From positions 125,031 to 189,030 of the forward strand of contig QANZ01032357.1 in assembly GCA_003254925.1 (NCBI GenBank): 64,000 nucleotides of DNA, given 5' to 3'. Positions 34,191-45,603 of this stretch are shown here, piece by piece (the stretch's first letter is position 1; every line of letters starts with the position of its first letter). This DNA comes from Chamaecrista fasciculata. Its lineage: Eukaryota > Streptophyta > Magnoliopsida > Fabales > Fabaceae. The position numbers and the translations under genes are program-made. Under the pieces are notes generated by a model that did no database searches, was not told the origin of the DNA, and saw only the letters and a program-made list of their open reading frames with translations.

Positions 34191-35024
34191 TTATTTTAAA
34201 AAAAATTATCATTTTATTTTTATTTTTTTGTTATCTTTTTATTTTTATTAAATTTAGGTAAAAAAATAATTTTAGTCTCTTATCTTTTAGTCAAATTATA
34301 AACCGGGCTATTATATATTTTATTAAACAGATCACAATCAAAAGGTCAAAAAACTAAATACAATACTAATTATAGATATAAATATAGATATTTTTCAAGA
34401 ATATATTTGTTATAACGAATTATTACTATTATTATTTTGCGAAAGGGGTGGTAAAAACTAAAAAGAATTTTATCGTACATCTTGTTAAATTTGTATTTTG
34501 TAGCCTTTTATCTGCTTAAATTTCTAATGATAGACTTTTTTTTTCTTTTGGCCAACTTCTAATGACAGACTTGAGTTTTACTGTTAGACGAATGTTACGA
34601 TTTCAAATGAAAAAAAATAATAATATATGTATATATATGCTCTTCAAATATATTTATTGATTTATTTGGCTAGGAATAAATTTGATATATATAATTAATC
34701 TGTTAGTTTTGCAGTTTTAACAAACTTGATTAACAAGGAAATTAAAGTTGTACTTTCAGTACAATTGGAGTATAAGGTTCAGGGGAATGAGGGATTAGTA
34801 AAACGACACTATGATTGGAAATTTCGTGCAGTGTTAATTGTCGTAGAGAAGCCGCAAGCTTGGAATAAACGACCATACATTACAGTTTCACAATCTGGAA
34901 AATTCGCAGAAGATTACTTCATATTTACCACACTGGGATTCATCCCACATGCTTAACATTTTTCTTGGACACTATTACGATTAATTTTTCTTATCTCAGT
35001 TTTGTTTCTATATATTATTAATTA

Positions 35025-35515
35025 GGTTAAAACCTCATTTTGATACTCAAACTATGGATAAGTTTCATTTTGATTTTAAAATTATTTTTTGTTTTGTTTT
35101 AGTCTTTAAACTTTCACATTAGTTTTATTTTGGCCCCAAAATGTGATTTCGTCATGTTTCTGCTGTTATTTTCTGACCATTTCTCTCTCATATGTGTCTT
35201 AACAAATGAGTTGACAAAGACAGAAATAAAAAAAATTCATTCTTAGTCACATATTAGAGATAAAAATTAACCACAAATTTATCTTCAATTTGTGATTAAG
35301 AATGACAATTTTTCTTTTTCTCTTTGTCAACTCACTTATTATGACATGTATGTGAGAGAAATTACTTATCTCAACTGTTCAAGTTAAAAATTACTGTATA
35401 AACTATATAAAATCACATTTTTTAGATTAAAGCAGAACAAATGTACAAATTTGAGAACTATTATGGAAAAAAATAATTTTAGAACAAAAATGAAACTTAC
35501 CATATGGTTTGAAAA
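35025..35515. repeat. Foldback element ending at an assembly gap
   Basis: The left arm 'ggttaaaacctcattttgatac' and the right part 'aaatgaaacttaccatatggtttg' are mirrored, with a second inner mirrored pair around 35260-35320. The element runs into 15 unresolved bases at 35516-35530, so its right end is lost. Confidence 0.5.
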
Positions 35516-35530
35516 NNNNNNNNNNNNNNN
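35516..35530. other. Assembly gap (15 N)
   Basis: A run of N. It coincides with the end of an inverted-repeat element, which probably hindered assembly. Confidence 0.95.
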
Positions 35531-36163
35531 CTAAACCCTAGTCATGGTAATTAGTCTATGATACTCAACTCCAAAAATCATGGATGTGATTTTCAATCAT
35601 GCTCTTAGGATTACTATAAATGGAATCAATTAACAATTTTGTGAATCAATCTATTATCCAGCCGCAAAATTAATGGCATATTTGATTTAATTTTATAATT
35701 TCCACATGGCAATACGTATATAATTTTAAGCTAAATTCCACGTGCCATGCAATTAGTGGTATCAAATATGCCATATAGGAGACACGTCATGGACACGCAT
35801 TAGTATTTTCAAATTCGGTGGTGGGCCTCATGCCACGTAGGAGCCATGTGGCATGATTTGAGGCTTGCTTCTCCTTATTATATCTTAGAGAATAGATATA
35901 TACATTCTATCTACTTTCAGTTAGTTAAAAGTATAGGTCATGTGATTTCCCTGGCCCATCAATTATATATAGATGTTCACGCCTCACAATTTTCTGTTCT
36001 ACAAAATTTACATTTCTCTAATTTTCTGTTTAATAAATTTTTTTTTTTGGCCTGATTCTGTTTAATAAATTACATGAGCTGATTCTTGTTAGAATTTTCT
36101 TCGACATATCATGTGGAGTCTAAGACCACAATACCGATAATTAAATTCAAGTCTATATTATTA

Positions 36164-36957
36164 AGGTCAAAATTTTATTTTGGTCCTTAATATTTTTTTT
36201 ATTTTGTTTTGATTCTTAACATTTTCCAATAGTTTCATTTTGGTACTTAATAAGTTCCATAATTGGTCCCTAACATTTTCAAGTCTAAATGTGACAAAAC
36301 CAAAGCTACGAGTTAATTTTGAGGAATTCTTTCTTTTCTCAATTAGAATCGTGACAAATGAGATTAAATCGAAATTGAAATCAAGTCCCAAAGTGAGTCG
36401 CTAGTTTTATAAAATTAGTTATATTTCTTTAGTTTCAAACCCAAATACAATAAAATCAGAACTATAAGTTACTCTTAATGAGTTATTTCTTTGTGTAGTT
36501 GGGACCGTAAAAAAATTAGTTTAGTTAAAAAAATAATATCAGCTTTTAGAATACTATTTGACCTTTTTGCCAACAACTTCTCATCTCTAGATAGCGAAAG
36601 AACTCATTAAGAGTAACTTGTAGCTTCAATTTCGCTACATTTGAACTTGAAATGAGAGAAATATGACTAACTTCATTAAATGAACGACTTACTTTTCAGC
36701 TCGACTTTAGATTTAATTTTTATCTCATTTGTCAATAGCTCCAATTGGAAAAAAGAAATAGCTCATAGATAAATAGTAACTCATAATTTTGATTTTGTCA
36801 CATTCGGGCTTGAAACAAGATAAATATAACACATTCAGTAATTAGAACCAAACTAGAATTATTGGGAAACATTAAGGACCAAGATGAAACAAAAAGACAT
36901 TAGGGACCAAAACAAAATATAATGTAAACATTAGAGACCAAAATGAGATTTTGACCT
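36164..36957. mobile_element. Long foldback MITE, about 794 bp
   Basis: Ends AGGTCAAAATTTTATTTTGG and CAAAATGAGATTTTGACCT mirror each other, with arms of 70 bp or more carrying the wording 'ggtccctaatgtttacatt'. Flanking 9-mers ATATTATTA and ATTTTAATA agree at 7 of 9. Relatives are the halves at 6986-7500 and 46945-47338. Confidence 0.6.
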
Positions 36958-37464
36958 ATTTTAATATTTTAAAAAAAATTAAGACCCTTCACTCCATTAG
37001 ATTAACTCATTAACAGAAATCTCACATTTTAAATTACAAATCGACAAACTATATTAATTTCGATCCATAAACTAACTATAGATATATATGGTTGAGTCCA
37101 ACATTGTACTTGTATTGTTTATTGTGATTCCAAGAAACAAAAAAGGGATCGAGACGGTGCCGTTTGGGTGTGCCAACATTGTGCAATGAATGAATGAATG
37201 GCACAACACACACACCTCTCACTCATACGAACGCAATGCTACTACGAAACTTCCTCGAACTTTCAAACACACACACACACACTCTGTTACATACAGAGTC
37301 ACACATATAAATATACACACACACTCATAACACTATTGTTTCAATATTAACTAATATAAGCTTCTTTCTTCGATCAGGTAATTAATTATACACACAATAA
37401 TAGAATGCATTTTCATTCTTCATAGTTCATATATATATGTTTAATTATTTCTTCATTTTTATTA

Positions 37465-40400
37465 ATGCCTCCAATATATCAGCAGCAATTAGGAATTGAA
37501 GTATCCATGGAAGTGCAGGACTTGGAGAAGAATAAAATGGAAGCTTCTGGAAAGAAGCAGATGCTGACGTCACCATCATCTTCTTCTTCATCTTCATCTT
37601 CATCATCTTCATTATTATCTTTTTCGTCTTGGAATTGTAAAATGAGGAATTTAATGAGCAACATGGGAATCGTCATCTTTGGGACTAAGCTTGCTGTGCT
37701 TTTTCCTGCCATTCCTTTAGCTGTTGCTGCTGATTCTTACTCCTTCGGAAGGGTAACTCATTAATTCCTTTCTTATTTAATACTCTCTTCGATTTTATAT
37801 ATCTAATGTTTAAGGTAAATATATACAAATTAAAGAAATGATTAGCTCACCTAAAATAAGAGAAAAATGAGATAAAAAGACTAAACTATCCCTATTAAAT
37901 TACTTGGAAAATGTTTATTCATTTATGACTCTACTATATTTAATAGAAATAAAAGGGTAAAAAAATAATTAATGTTTTCTTGAATTTATAAAACATCAGA
38001 TATTTTAAAAAGAAAATTTCTCTAAAATATCAGATATTTATAACGGGAGAGAGTATAATTATTGCCATTATCTATTTATCTATTCACATTAATTTCTTTA
38101 CTTTTGATTCTTTTCCAACTAGCTAACTAGCTATATCTGTTAATTTATTTTAAAAGCATTTAATTAATTTAGATTTTTTTTTCGTTTTATATAAATGTGG
38201 TGCATAAATATCTTCTTAGGCTTTTATTTTGTCAAAGTGTACTGTTGGTACTTTAATTTTTTCTCATATCTCAATTTTGTTCCGTATCTTTTTTTTTTCT
38301 CATATATTTAACTCAGTTCTTAATTTAGTCTCCTATTTTTTTATATTTCACTTTTAGTCTCATATCTTTTGGTCATGTTGCAGAATTAGTCTTATATTTT
38401 TACAAAAAATTTTACATTGTGGGACTAACGATGAACTTTTTGTAAAGATAAGGACCAAATCTACAACAAAAAAAATATAAGACCAATTTTGTACTTAACA
38501 AAAAGATATGAAACCAAAAGTGCATTAAAAAAGATGTGAGACCAAATTGAAATCCGAGCAAAAAATATGAGATAAAAAATATACTTTGACAGCCAACAAA
38601 AGTTGGCTCAGTTGGTAAAAACTCGACTTATAGCTCACATGGTCGTGAGTTTGATTCCCACTGCTGATGTGAGGATCTTGTTGGTAAGCGATCTATAAAT
38701 ACCTCTGTAAACGCTATAAAAGCCTTGAGACCTGCCCTGACCTTAATGAACCCGCGAGACCCAACTCACTTAAACTTTCTTCTTACCAATATATATATAT
38801 ATATATATGCTTTGGTCATTTTGGTTTTCTTAGCCTGTGTCTTGTTAAGCTTTTGCTTCATGCGCAATATGTGAACGTATATATCTTTAATTTGTTTTTT
38901 TTTTTAATTAATATTAAATCATACGTGTATGTTTTTGTGCCACGTAGCCATGGATATTTGCTTTGAGCTTACTTGGACTCGCCCCATTAGCTGAACGTGT
39001 CAGCTTTCTAACTGAGTAAGTTTCCAATAATATATATATACATATATATTTGGTATTGTCATTTGAAATATTACATTGCTAATTTCTTTTTTCATTTTTT
39101 TCCTCAATGGAAATTCTAGGCAAATTGCATATTACACTGGCCCAACAGGTATGAAGTGTCACTTCCATTCTCTTTTTATTAGATTGACCCAAAACAGAAA
39201 AAGAAAATAACATCAATGACTTGAGAATAGAATTATACTATATAAAGAAAAAAAACGAAAGGAATAGGTTTATCTTTTTACCATAAAGAATAAGGAATAG
39301 GATGTTTTTTTACTTAAATTTTATTAGTCGCCAATGATGAGGAATTATTTGATTTTGACAAAAAAAAAAGGGTCAAAGGGCAAATTTGATCCCATATTTT
39401 TTGCTGAGTTCCCAAATTCATCTTGTATTTTTTTTTGTTGCACTTTTGGTCCCATATCTTTATAAAATGATCAATAGTTAGTTGATCCTTTTGCAAAGAT
39501 ATGAGACCACTTCTGCATATGATCCAAAGATATATGACCAATTCTACAATTGACCCAAAAATCTGAAACCAAATTTGCAATAAAAAAGATATGAGACTAA
39601 ATTGGAAACTGAGAAAAAATATAAGACTAAATTTACACCAAGAAAAGATGATGAATTATTTGATCATCCTCCAAAGATTTTATGAAAACTTGCAACAAAA
39701 CACTAAGGAATAATGTTATCTCAAATAGAATTTGGTCCAAAGCAACAAACTTGAGATTTAACCCGACTTAAAAAATTAGACCAAGTCAAACCAAGTTGAT
39801 TGGGTTATCGAAAATTGATCTGACAATCAAACTAATAAAAGATGAATTCAAAAAATAAGAATGAGTGTTAGAGTGTAAAAGAGTGAATACTTCTAATGAT
39901 GGCACCTAAAGAAAATTTAGACTTTAATAGAAAGAGATATGTTGTTATAGACAATCAAGCCATCAAGGTGATACACTGATAGTAAACAAAACAAAACATC
40001 TTGAATAAGTGATCACCCCAAAGGTTGACGGACCCTTATCATTAGTTTAAGTTAATAATCACAATTAATTACAACAATACTTTAATAATTATTCTATTTT
40101 ATAAAATCAATACTATAAAAATACTTATTAAAAAACTAAAATAGGATAAGGAGGTCCTACCTTAATTGTTGAAGCACTTGAATTCCATAGATCTTAAATA
40201 TAACTTGCAAAAGTTATAAGGGGCATAAAGGAGCTTGGATCCCCTACCGTGAGTTCTCACTGCCGGTCCTGCAGTGTGAGAGAAGAGAGGATGAATTTAA
40301 ATAAAGCGCAGTGTTTCAATAAAGTGAAACACTGTGTTTTCATCCTCTTCTCTCACATTGCAGGGGATCCGTCCTCCCTAAAAAGACACTTTAGATTTCT

Positions 40401-43400
40401 CTTAAAGGTGTTAAGAGAGTACTTCAAGCAAAAGTCTATTAAGGGAAAAAGGGAGAGTAGATTTGAGATTTTAGGAGAATATCTTTTATATATAGATGTC
40501 GAGGTGTAATGTAATTCTAATAGGAAAGTGGATCATCTGCATTCTTTCTTTCTATATTTTTTGTGCATTTTAAAAAGATAAAAAGAAATAAAGAGAGAGA
40601 GTGTAGGTTCTACACATTAATTATTTTACAGAATCCATATTTTTTCTCTTTAAAATTCACCAAAATATGTAGAGAGCAAATGTAGAAAATATAGATCCTC
40701 CTAATAGTGACCGGTAATCCGGTAGCTTGTGGGTGCCCGCCCCATATAAAATGATCAATCCAAGAGTATTACTAGTCCCTCTTCATCCAAGGGAGGTGGC
40801 ACTAGAGCCCAAAATGGGACAGCAAGTCCAAGAGTATCACTTAGTAATTAAGTAATTAAGAAATCATTTCAATAAACATAATTATAATCGACAAAATATA
40901 GATTTGTATTTAATGATAAAGGATTTACATAAAGCGAGGATGGATTTAAATAAAGCGCAATGTTTCAATAAAGTGAAACACTTTGTTTTCATCCTCTTCT
41001 CTCACATTGCAGGGGATCTGTCCTCCCTAGAAAGACACTTTAGATTTCTTTTAAAGGTGTTAAGAGAGTACTTCAAACAAAAGTCTGTTAAGGGAAAAAG
41101 GGAGAGTAGATTTGAGATTTTAGGAGAATATCTTTTATATATAGATGTCGAGGTGTAATGTGATTCTAATAGGAAAGTGGATCATCTGCATTCTCTCTTT
41201 CTATATTTTTTGTGCATTTTAAAAAGACAAAAAGAAATAAAGAGAGAGAGTGTAGGTTCTACACATTAATTATTTTACGGAATCCATATTTTTTCTCTTT
41301 AAAATTCACCAAAATATGTAGAGAGCAAATGTTGAAAATGTAAATCCTCCTAATAGTGACCGGTAATCCAGTAGCTTGTGGGTGCCCGCCCCATATAAAA
41401 TGATCAATCCAAGAGTATTACTAGTCCCTCTTCATCAAGGGAGGTGGCACTAGAGTCCAAAATGGGGCAGTAAGTCCAAGAGTATCACTTAGTAATTAAG
41501 AAATCATTTCAATAAACATAATTATAATTGACAAAATATAGATTTGTATTTAATGATAAAGGATTTACATATATCAATTCGTGTCAGTATATGTGTATTA
41601 TATATTAAATATGATTATGCATAAATGAACAGTTGGAGGGCTTCTGAACGCAACGTGTGGTAACGCAACAGAAATGATAATAGCAATTTTGGCACTTCAC
41701 AGGAACAAAGTGAACGTTGTGAAGTTTTCACTTTTGGGTTCCATTCTCTCCAATCTTCTTTTGGTCCTTGGGTCTTCTCTTCTATGTGGAGGCCTAGCCA
41801 ACCTCAAGAGAGAACAAAGATATGACAGAGTATAAACATATACATTATATATATTCAAATTTATTAGTTCTTCATCTAATTAACAATGAGTAAACTAACA
41901 TTTTAGTCTCTATATTATTATATTAGTATTCTCATTTTAATCGTCCTTGATTTTTTGAAATACTTGATTTAGTCCAAAACACTTAGAGTAAACTCATAAT
42001 TTAGTCCTTAGAAGATCAGGGAGCTGACAACTTAGTCCCTGAAAAATTAAAATACACAATTTAGTCCCTAAAAGATCAAAACGATATACTTTTTATTACA
42101 TGAAATATTAAAACGGTATACTATTTAGTTCATAAAATTGACTAATTAGTATACTGGTTTGATTTTTCAGGGACTAAACTGTACATTTTAATCTTTCAGA
42201 TAATGAGTTGTTAGCTCGGTGATCTTTCAAGGACCAAATTATTAGTTTATTCAAACATTTATGACTCATTGCAAATTAGTCCTTTCATAAAGACCTGATC
42301 ATTATCCATCTCAGTCTCTAGAATGACTATATAAATTGCAGTGAGACCTGAATTTTTGGGGACTAAATCAATTATTTAAAAAATCCAAGGATGTCTAAAC
42401 TAGTATCACTCATATAATCTAGGGACTAAATAGATAGTTTACTGAATTAATAACAATATTTTGAATTTTTGTTTGATTGATAATGGAACAGAAACAAGCA
42501 GATGTGAACTCACTGCTTCTGCTTCTGGGGTTGCTGTGCCATTTGCTGCCCTTAATGTTTAAGTATGCCCTAGCAGGGGGACACTACCCTATAGCCTCTT
42601 ACACTCTTCAATTGTCAAGAGCAAGCAGTATTGTTATGCTTATAGCATATGTTGCTTATATCTTCTTCCAATTGAAAACTCATCGTCAACTATTTGATTC
42701 CCAAGAGGTATTTATATATAATTTACTTTAAATTACTTCAAAATTAAACATATTGTTATATATATATATATATATAATCAAATGCTCACTAATTGATGAG
42801 CAGGAAGATGAAGATGAGGAGAAGGCTGTGATTGGATTTTGGGGTGCATTTACATGGTTGGTGGGCATGACATTGGTCATATCTTTGCTTTCTGAGTATG
42901 TTGTGGCAACCATTGAGGTATATATACATACATATATATATATAATAAACGAGAATTGAGTCTAGTGAAATAAGCTAGTATCTCACAAGGTGATTAACAC
43001 AAGTTCAAATTTTCAATGGGAGAAAATACTCATATTTAATGTCTGACAGTGCCTCAAACAGAATTGACTTCAATGGAAGATACTTGTGGAAAACCAAAAA
43101 ACCAAAATATATATATATAACTAATATTTGACTCATTCTAGCTTTTTATGAACTACTGAACTCTGATTTTTTCTGAAAGTTCTGATCTCTGTTATATATT
43201 GTTAACCAGGCTGCTTCAGATTCTTGGGGAATTTCTGTAAGCTTTATTAGCATAATTTTGCTTCCAATTGTGGGGAATGCTGCAGAACATGCTGGTTCAA
43301 TCATATTTGCCTATAAGAACAAGTTGGTATGGTTCTATTCACTATATAGAGAAGATATATCATCATTTCCATAAGCTTGAGTCAGATTATGACAAAAAAA

Positions 43401-44135
43401 AAAGTTTATCACAATTTTTTGTTTTTAGAATTTACCATCAAAACTTTCAATGAATTAGCTTTAAGATTGTATGTCATTTGATTAATTGCAGGACATATCA
43501 CTAGGTGTTGCTATGGGATCTGCAACTCAAATTTCTATGTTTGTGGTAAGTAAAGGCATGAAACTAATCCATTTTTTAATTTCCCCAAAAAGAAAAGATT
43601 ATGATTATCTAATTTCTTATTTGCAGGTTCCTTTAAGTGTTGTTGTTGCATGGATAATGGGTGTAAAAATGGATTTAGATTTCAATCTCCTTGAAACTGG
43701 GTGTCTTGCCTTTACAATAATAATTACAGCTTTCACTTTGCAGGTAATTAATTATTTAATTATTTACTATCACCACTTTTTCTAATTTCTGTTTTATATA
43801 ATATAAGATAAACTTTCATATAACCAATGTTATTTTGTTGTATCTGGTGTAGGATGGAACCTCACACTACATGAAAGGAGTGGTTCTTTTTTTCTGTTAC
43901 ATTGTGATTGCTGCATGCTTTTTTGTTAACAAAGCCCCAATTATCAGTAAGTGCCTTCTCAATCCTAAGCTACTAATCACAAGTTTCAATTTTCATGAAA
44001 TTATCACTTTGTTTCTTTTCTTTTTTTTGGTCTTTTATTTTGTTTCTCTTTAAATTACTGACTTAAATACCCTTAAACATACCTGATCTGAGTTATAATT
44101 CTTATGTTGCAGATCAGATTCCTGAGACAATGTGA
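37465..44135 (+). CDS. Vacuolar cation/proton exchanger (CAX family, type I)
   Basis: Eleven exons in phase: 37465-37752, 38948-39015, 39120-39148, 41633-41829, 42492-42707, 42804-42917, 43210-43326, 43492-43545, 43627-43743, 43853-43946 and 44113-44135; 438 residues. It should exchange cytosolic Ca2+ (or other divalent cations) for vacuolar H+ at the tonoplast. Evidence: the two signature alpha-repeats with catalytic Glu (GNATEMI near residue 138; GNAAEHA near 326), 10-11 hydrophobic segments, and an acidic loop (EDEDEEK, about 267-273) between the halves. The N-terminal tail of about 55 residues carries a run of some 13 serines and probably corresponds to the autoinhibitory region of CAX1-type proteins. 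The C-terminus is short (NQIPETM). It is closest to the CAX1/CAX3 group by recognition; I give no paralogue number. Introns 3 and 4 contain tandem and foldback repeats. Confidence 0.93.
38230..38590. mobile_element. Foldback MITE in CAX intron 1
   Basis: Ends GTCAAAGTGTACTGTTGGTA and ATACTTTGAC mirror each other, with 'tctcatatctttt' wording repeated inward. It belongs to the same family as the interrupted element at 8307-8964. A degraded relative lies at about 39370-39650 in intron 3. Confidence 0.55.
38590..38790 (+). mobile_element. tRNA-derived SINE
   Basis: Begins near AGTTGGCTCAGTTGGTAAAA (A-box) with GGTCGTGAGTTTGATTCCC (B-box) about 40 bases on, then a unique body of about 130 bp. 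It lies in CAX intron 1 next to the foldback element. A degraded relative is seen at about 45085-45215 ('gggttgattcctctagtcgatgtgagg'). Confidence 0.65.
40287..41570 (+). repeat. Tandem duplication of a 640-bp unit in CAX intron 3
   Basis: Two head-to-tail units, 40287-40930 and 40936-41570, differ at scattered bases and a few small indels; identity is high, roughly 95% by eye. Each contains the hairpin CAGTGTTTCA-ATAAAG-TGAAACACTG type core (degenerate in unit 2). In unit 1 the hairpin is extended by a longer mirrored flank starting at about 40268 (CCTGCAGTGTGAGAGAAGAG). The duplication keeps the 85-residue open frames in both units, but these look like chance ORFs. Confidence 0.8.
41984..42255. 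mobile_element. Foldback MITE in CAX intron 4
   Basis: Arms 'actcataatttagtcc' and 'ggaccaaattattagttta' mirror each other, with the inner wording 'ttagtccctaaaagatcaaaa' repeated. It is the same family as the insert at about 17514-17740. Exact ends and target duplication are not resolved. Confidence 0.55.
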
Positions 44136-45603
44136 GAGTTACAGAGTCCTTGGCTGCTATATATGGCCACTTGATTTGGTGGCTTCACTTATGAGCTATG
44201 TTTCCTAAAGCTAACAAAACCACAAACAAAATTGATCCATGGAAATGAAGATTATATCATTATAAACCTTTTTTCACTGGGAATATTTATGGAGATTCTG
44301 GGTGCTGCAACCTGTGAACTTTTGAAACTGATGCTTTGAGCTCCATTATCCATCACAAACCATTTAAACAAAGGCTTAATTAGGACTTGAAAGGCTTTGT
44401 ATAGTTCTTTCATTATAATAAGGTGATAAATATCCTTTCGGGTTAAGAAAATAAGTCTTGTACCTTCTTTGCCTTTCTGTTTAATTTCCTACCATTATCA
44501 TTTTTCATGTACTTAATTTACCAAAGAATACATTCTGAGGGAAAATAATCAGTGAATAAAGAACCCTGTGTACTAATAACATGAGAAAATCCAGGTTCAG
44601 TATAGTGCATTCTTGTGAGGTGTGTGAAGTGTGAGCTCTGTAAGCAGAACTACATATTAAAAATTAAGAAATGGCGACTTCAAAAATTACATTCAGAATT
44701 TCAGATGGAAGATTTTCAACCAGAAACTATTCCATTACTATTTATGAGTAATTCAATTTGAAACTAAATATGGTACATAGATAAATTTATCATTTTCTTG
44801 TCAGGTTACCATTTAAGAAAACACTTCTAAACGTCTGCCTCACTCTCCCTAGTCTTTTCCTTCTTTCTTCTTCTTTGCCTTCACAGTTTTTGAAAATCCT
44901 GTTTCTATATATTTAAGAAAATAATTGTTTTAATGAAATTCTTATTTCTTTTTTAAAAAATACAACATTAAAAAGAAAAATTGACTAGTCATCACACCAA
45001 TCTGTCAGTAGATATATGAACCTGTAAGAGATATATATATATATATATAGTGATTCAGTCATTCAATATACAGTCATTCAATAGACTTTTACCCACAACA
45101 AGAGGGTTGATTCCTCTAGTCGATGTGAGGGTTATCTCATGAGTGATATGTAAATTTCTCTTGTCAATTCTTAAAGAGGATGTGAAGTATTTACTGACCC
45201 TAGTGGGATACTTGTACTTACCCAAAACTTTAATTTACCAACAAAAAAATATACGAAGAAATAGTTTATATTTATCAAAATTTTCTTACATAAAAATAAT
45301 CACTGAATTGTCACCTTCCTCACTCTGCCAAAGATACATCTTTTGGACTGACAACAAATTACGAATCACTCATCTCTTCTAATAACAAGCGAAGAACAAA
45401 AAAATCTATCTTATATAAAAAATTGAACAAACAGAATTTGTTTACCTTCTAATAGCACTGGTTAAACCGCAAGAATGTAACAGAGAGCCTCAGAACCCAG
45501 AAAACTGCAGTGCATCTCAGCTCAACATTTGAAAGGGAATGAATATTGTCCTTCTTCTTCACTTGGCAATTCTTTGATACTTCAAAACTATAATCCGATT
45601 TAA
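44136..45603. other. Convergent 3' spacer between CAX and ABCG31-like genes
   Basis: Contains the 3' untranslated regions of both genes and a SINE relic at about 45085-45215. No other gene is visible. Confidence 0.6.

Larger units (their letters stand above)
32949..37464. other. Divergent spacer between NudC and CAX genes
   Basis: Holds a probable LTR-retrotransposon relic (33260-34190) and two foldback elements (35025-35515 and 36164-36957). An open stretch at 34726-34956 is one I do not recognise and do not call a gene. Near the CAX start, 37200-37330 is rich in CA repeats. No conserved exon was found. Confidence 0.5.

Noticed and set aside
34726-34956. 76-codon open frame in the NudC-CAX spacer
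   Set aside because: No recognisable domain, no splice partners, AT-rich spacer. It may be a TE scrap.
38590-38700. Possible tRNA gene
   Set aside because: A- and B-boxes are present but no acceptor stem or cloverleaf follows; it fits a tRNA-derived SINE.
40249-41158. Two similar 84-86 codon frames ([14 protein letters not shown] type)
   Set aside because: Both come from the tandemly duplicated intron unit. Similarity reflects DNA duplication, and no family is recognised.
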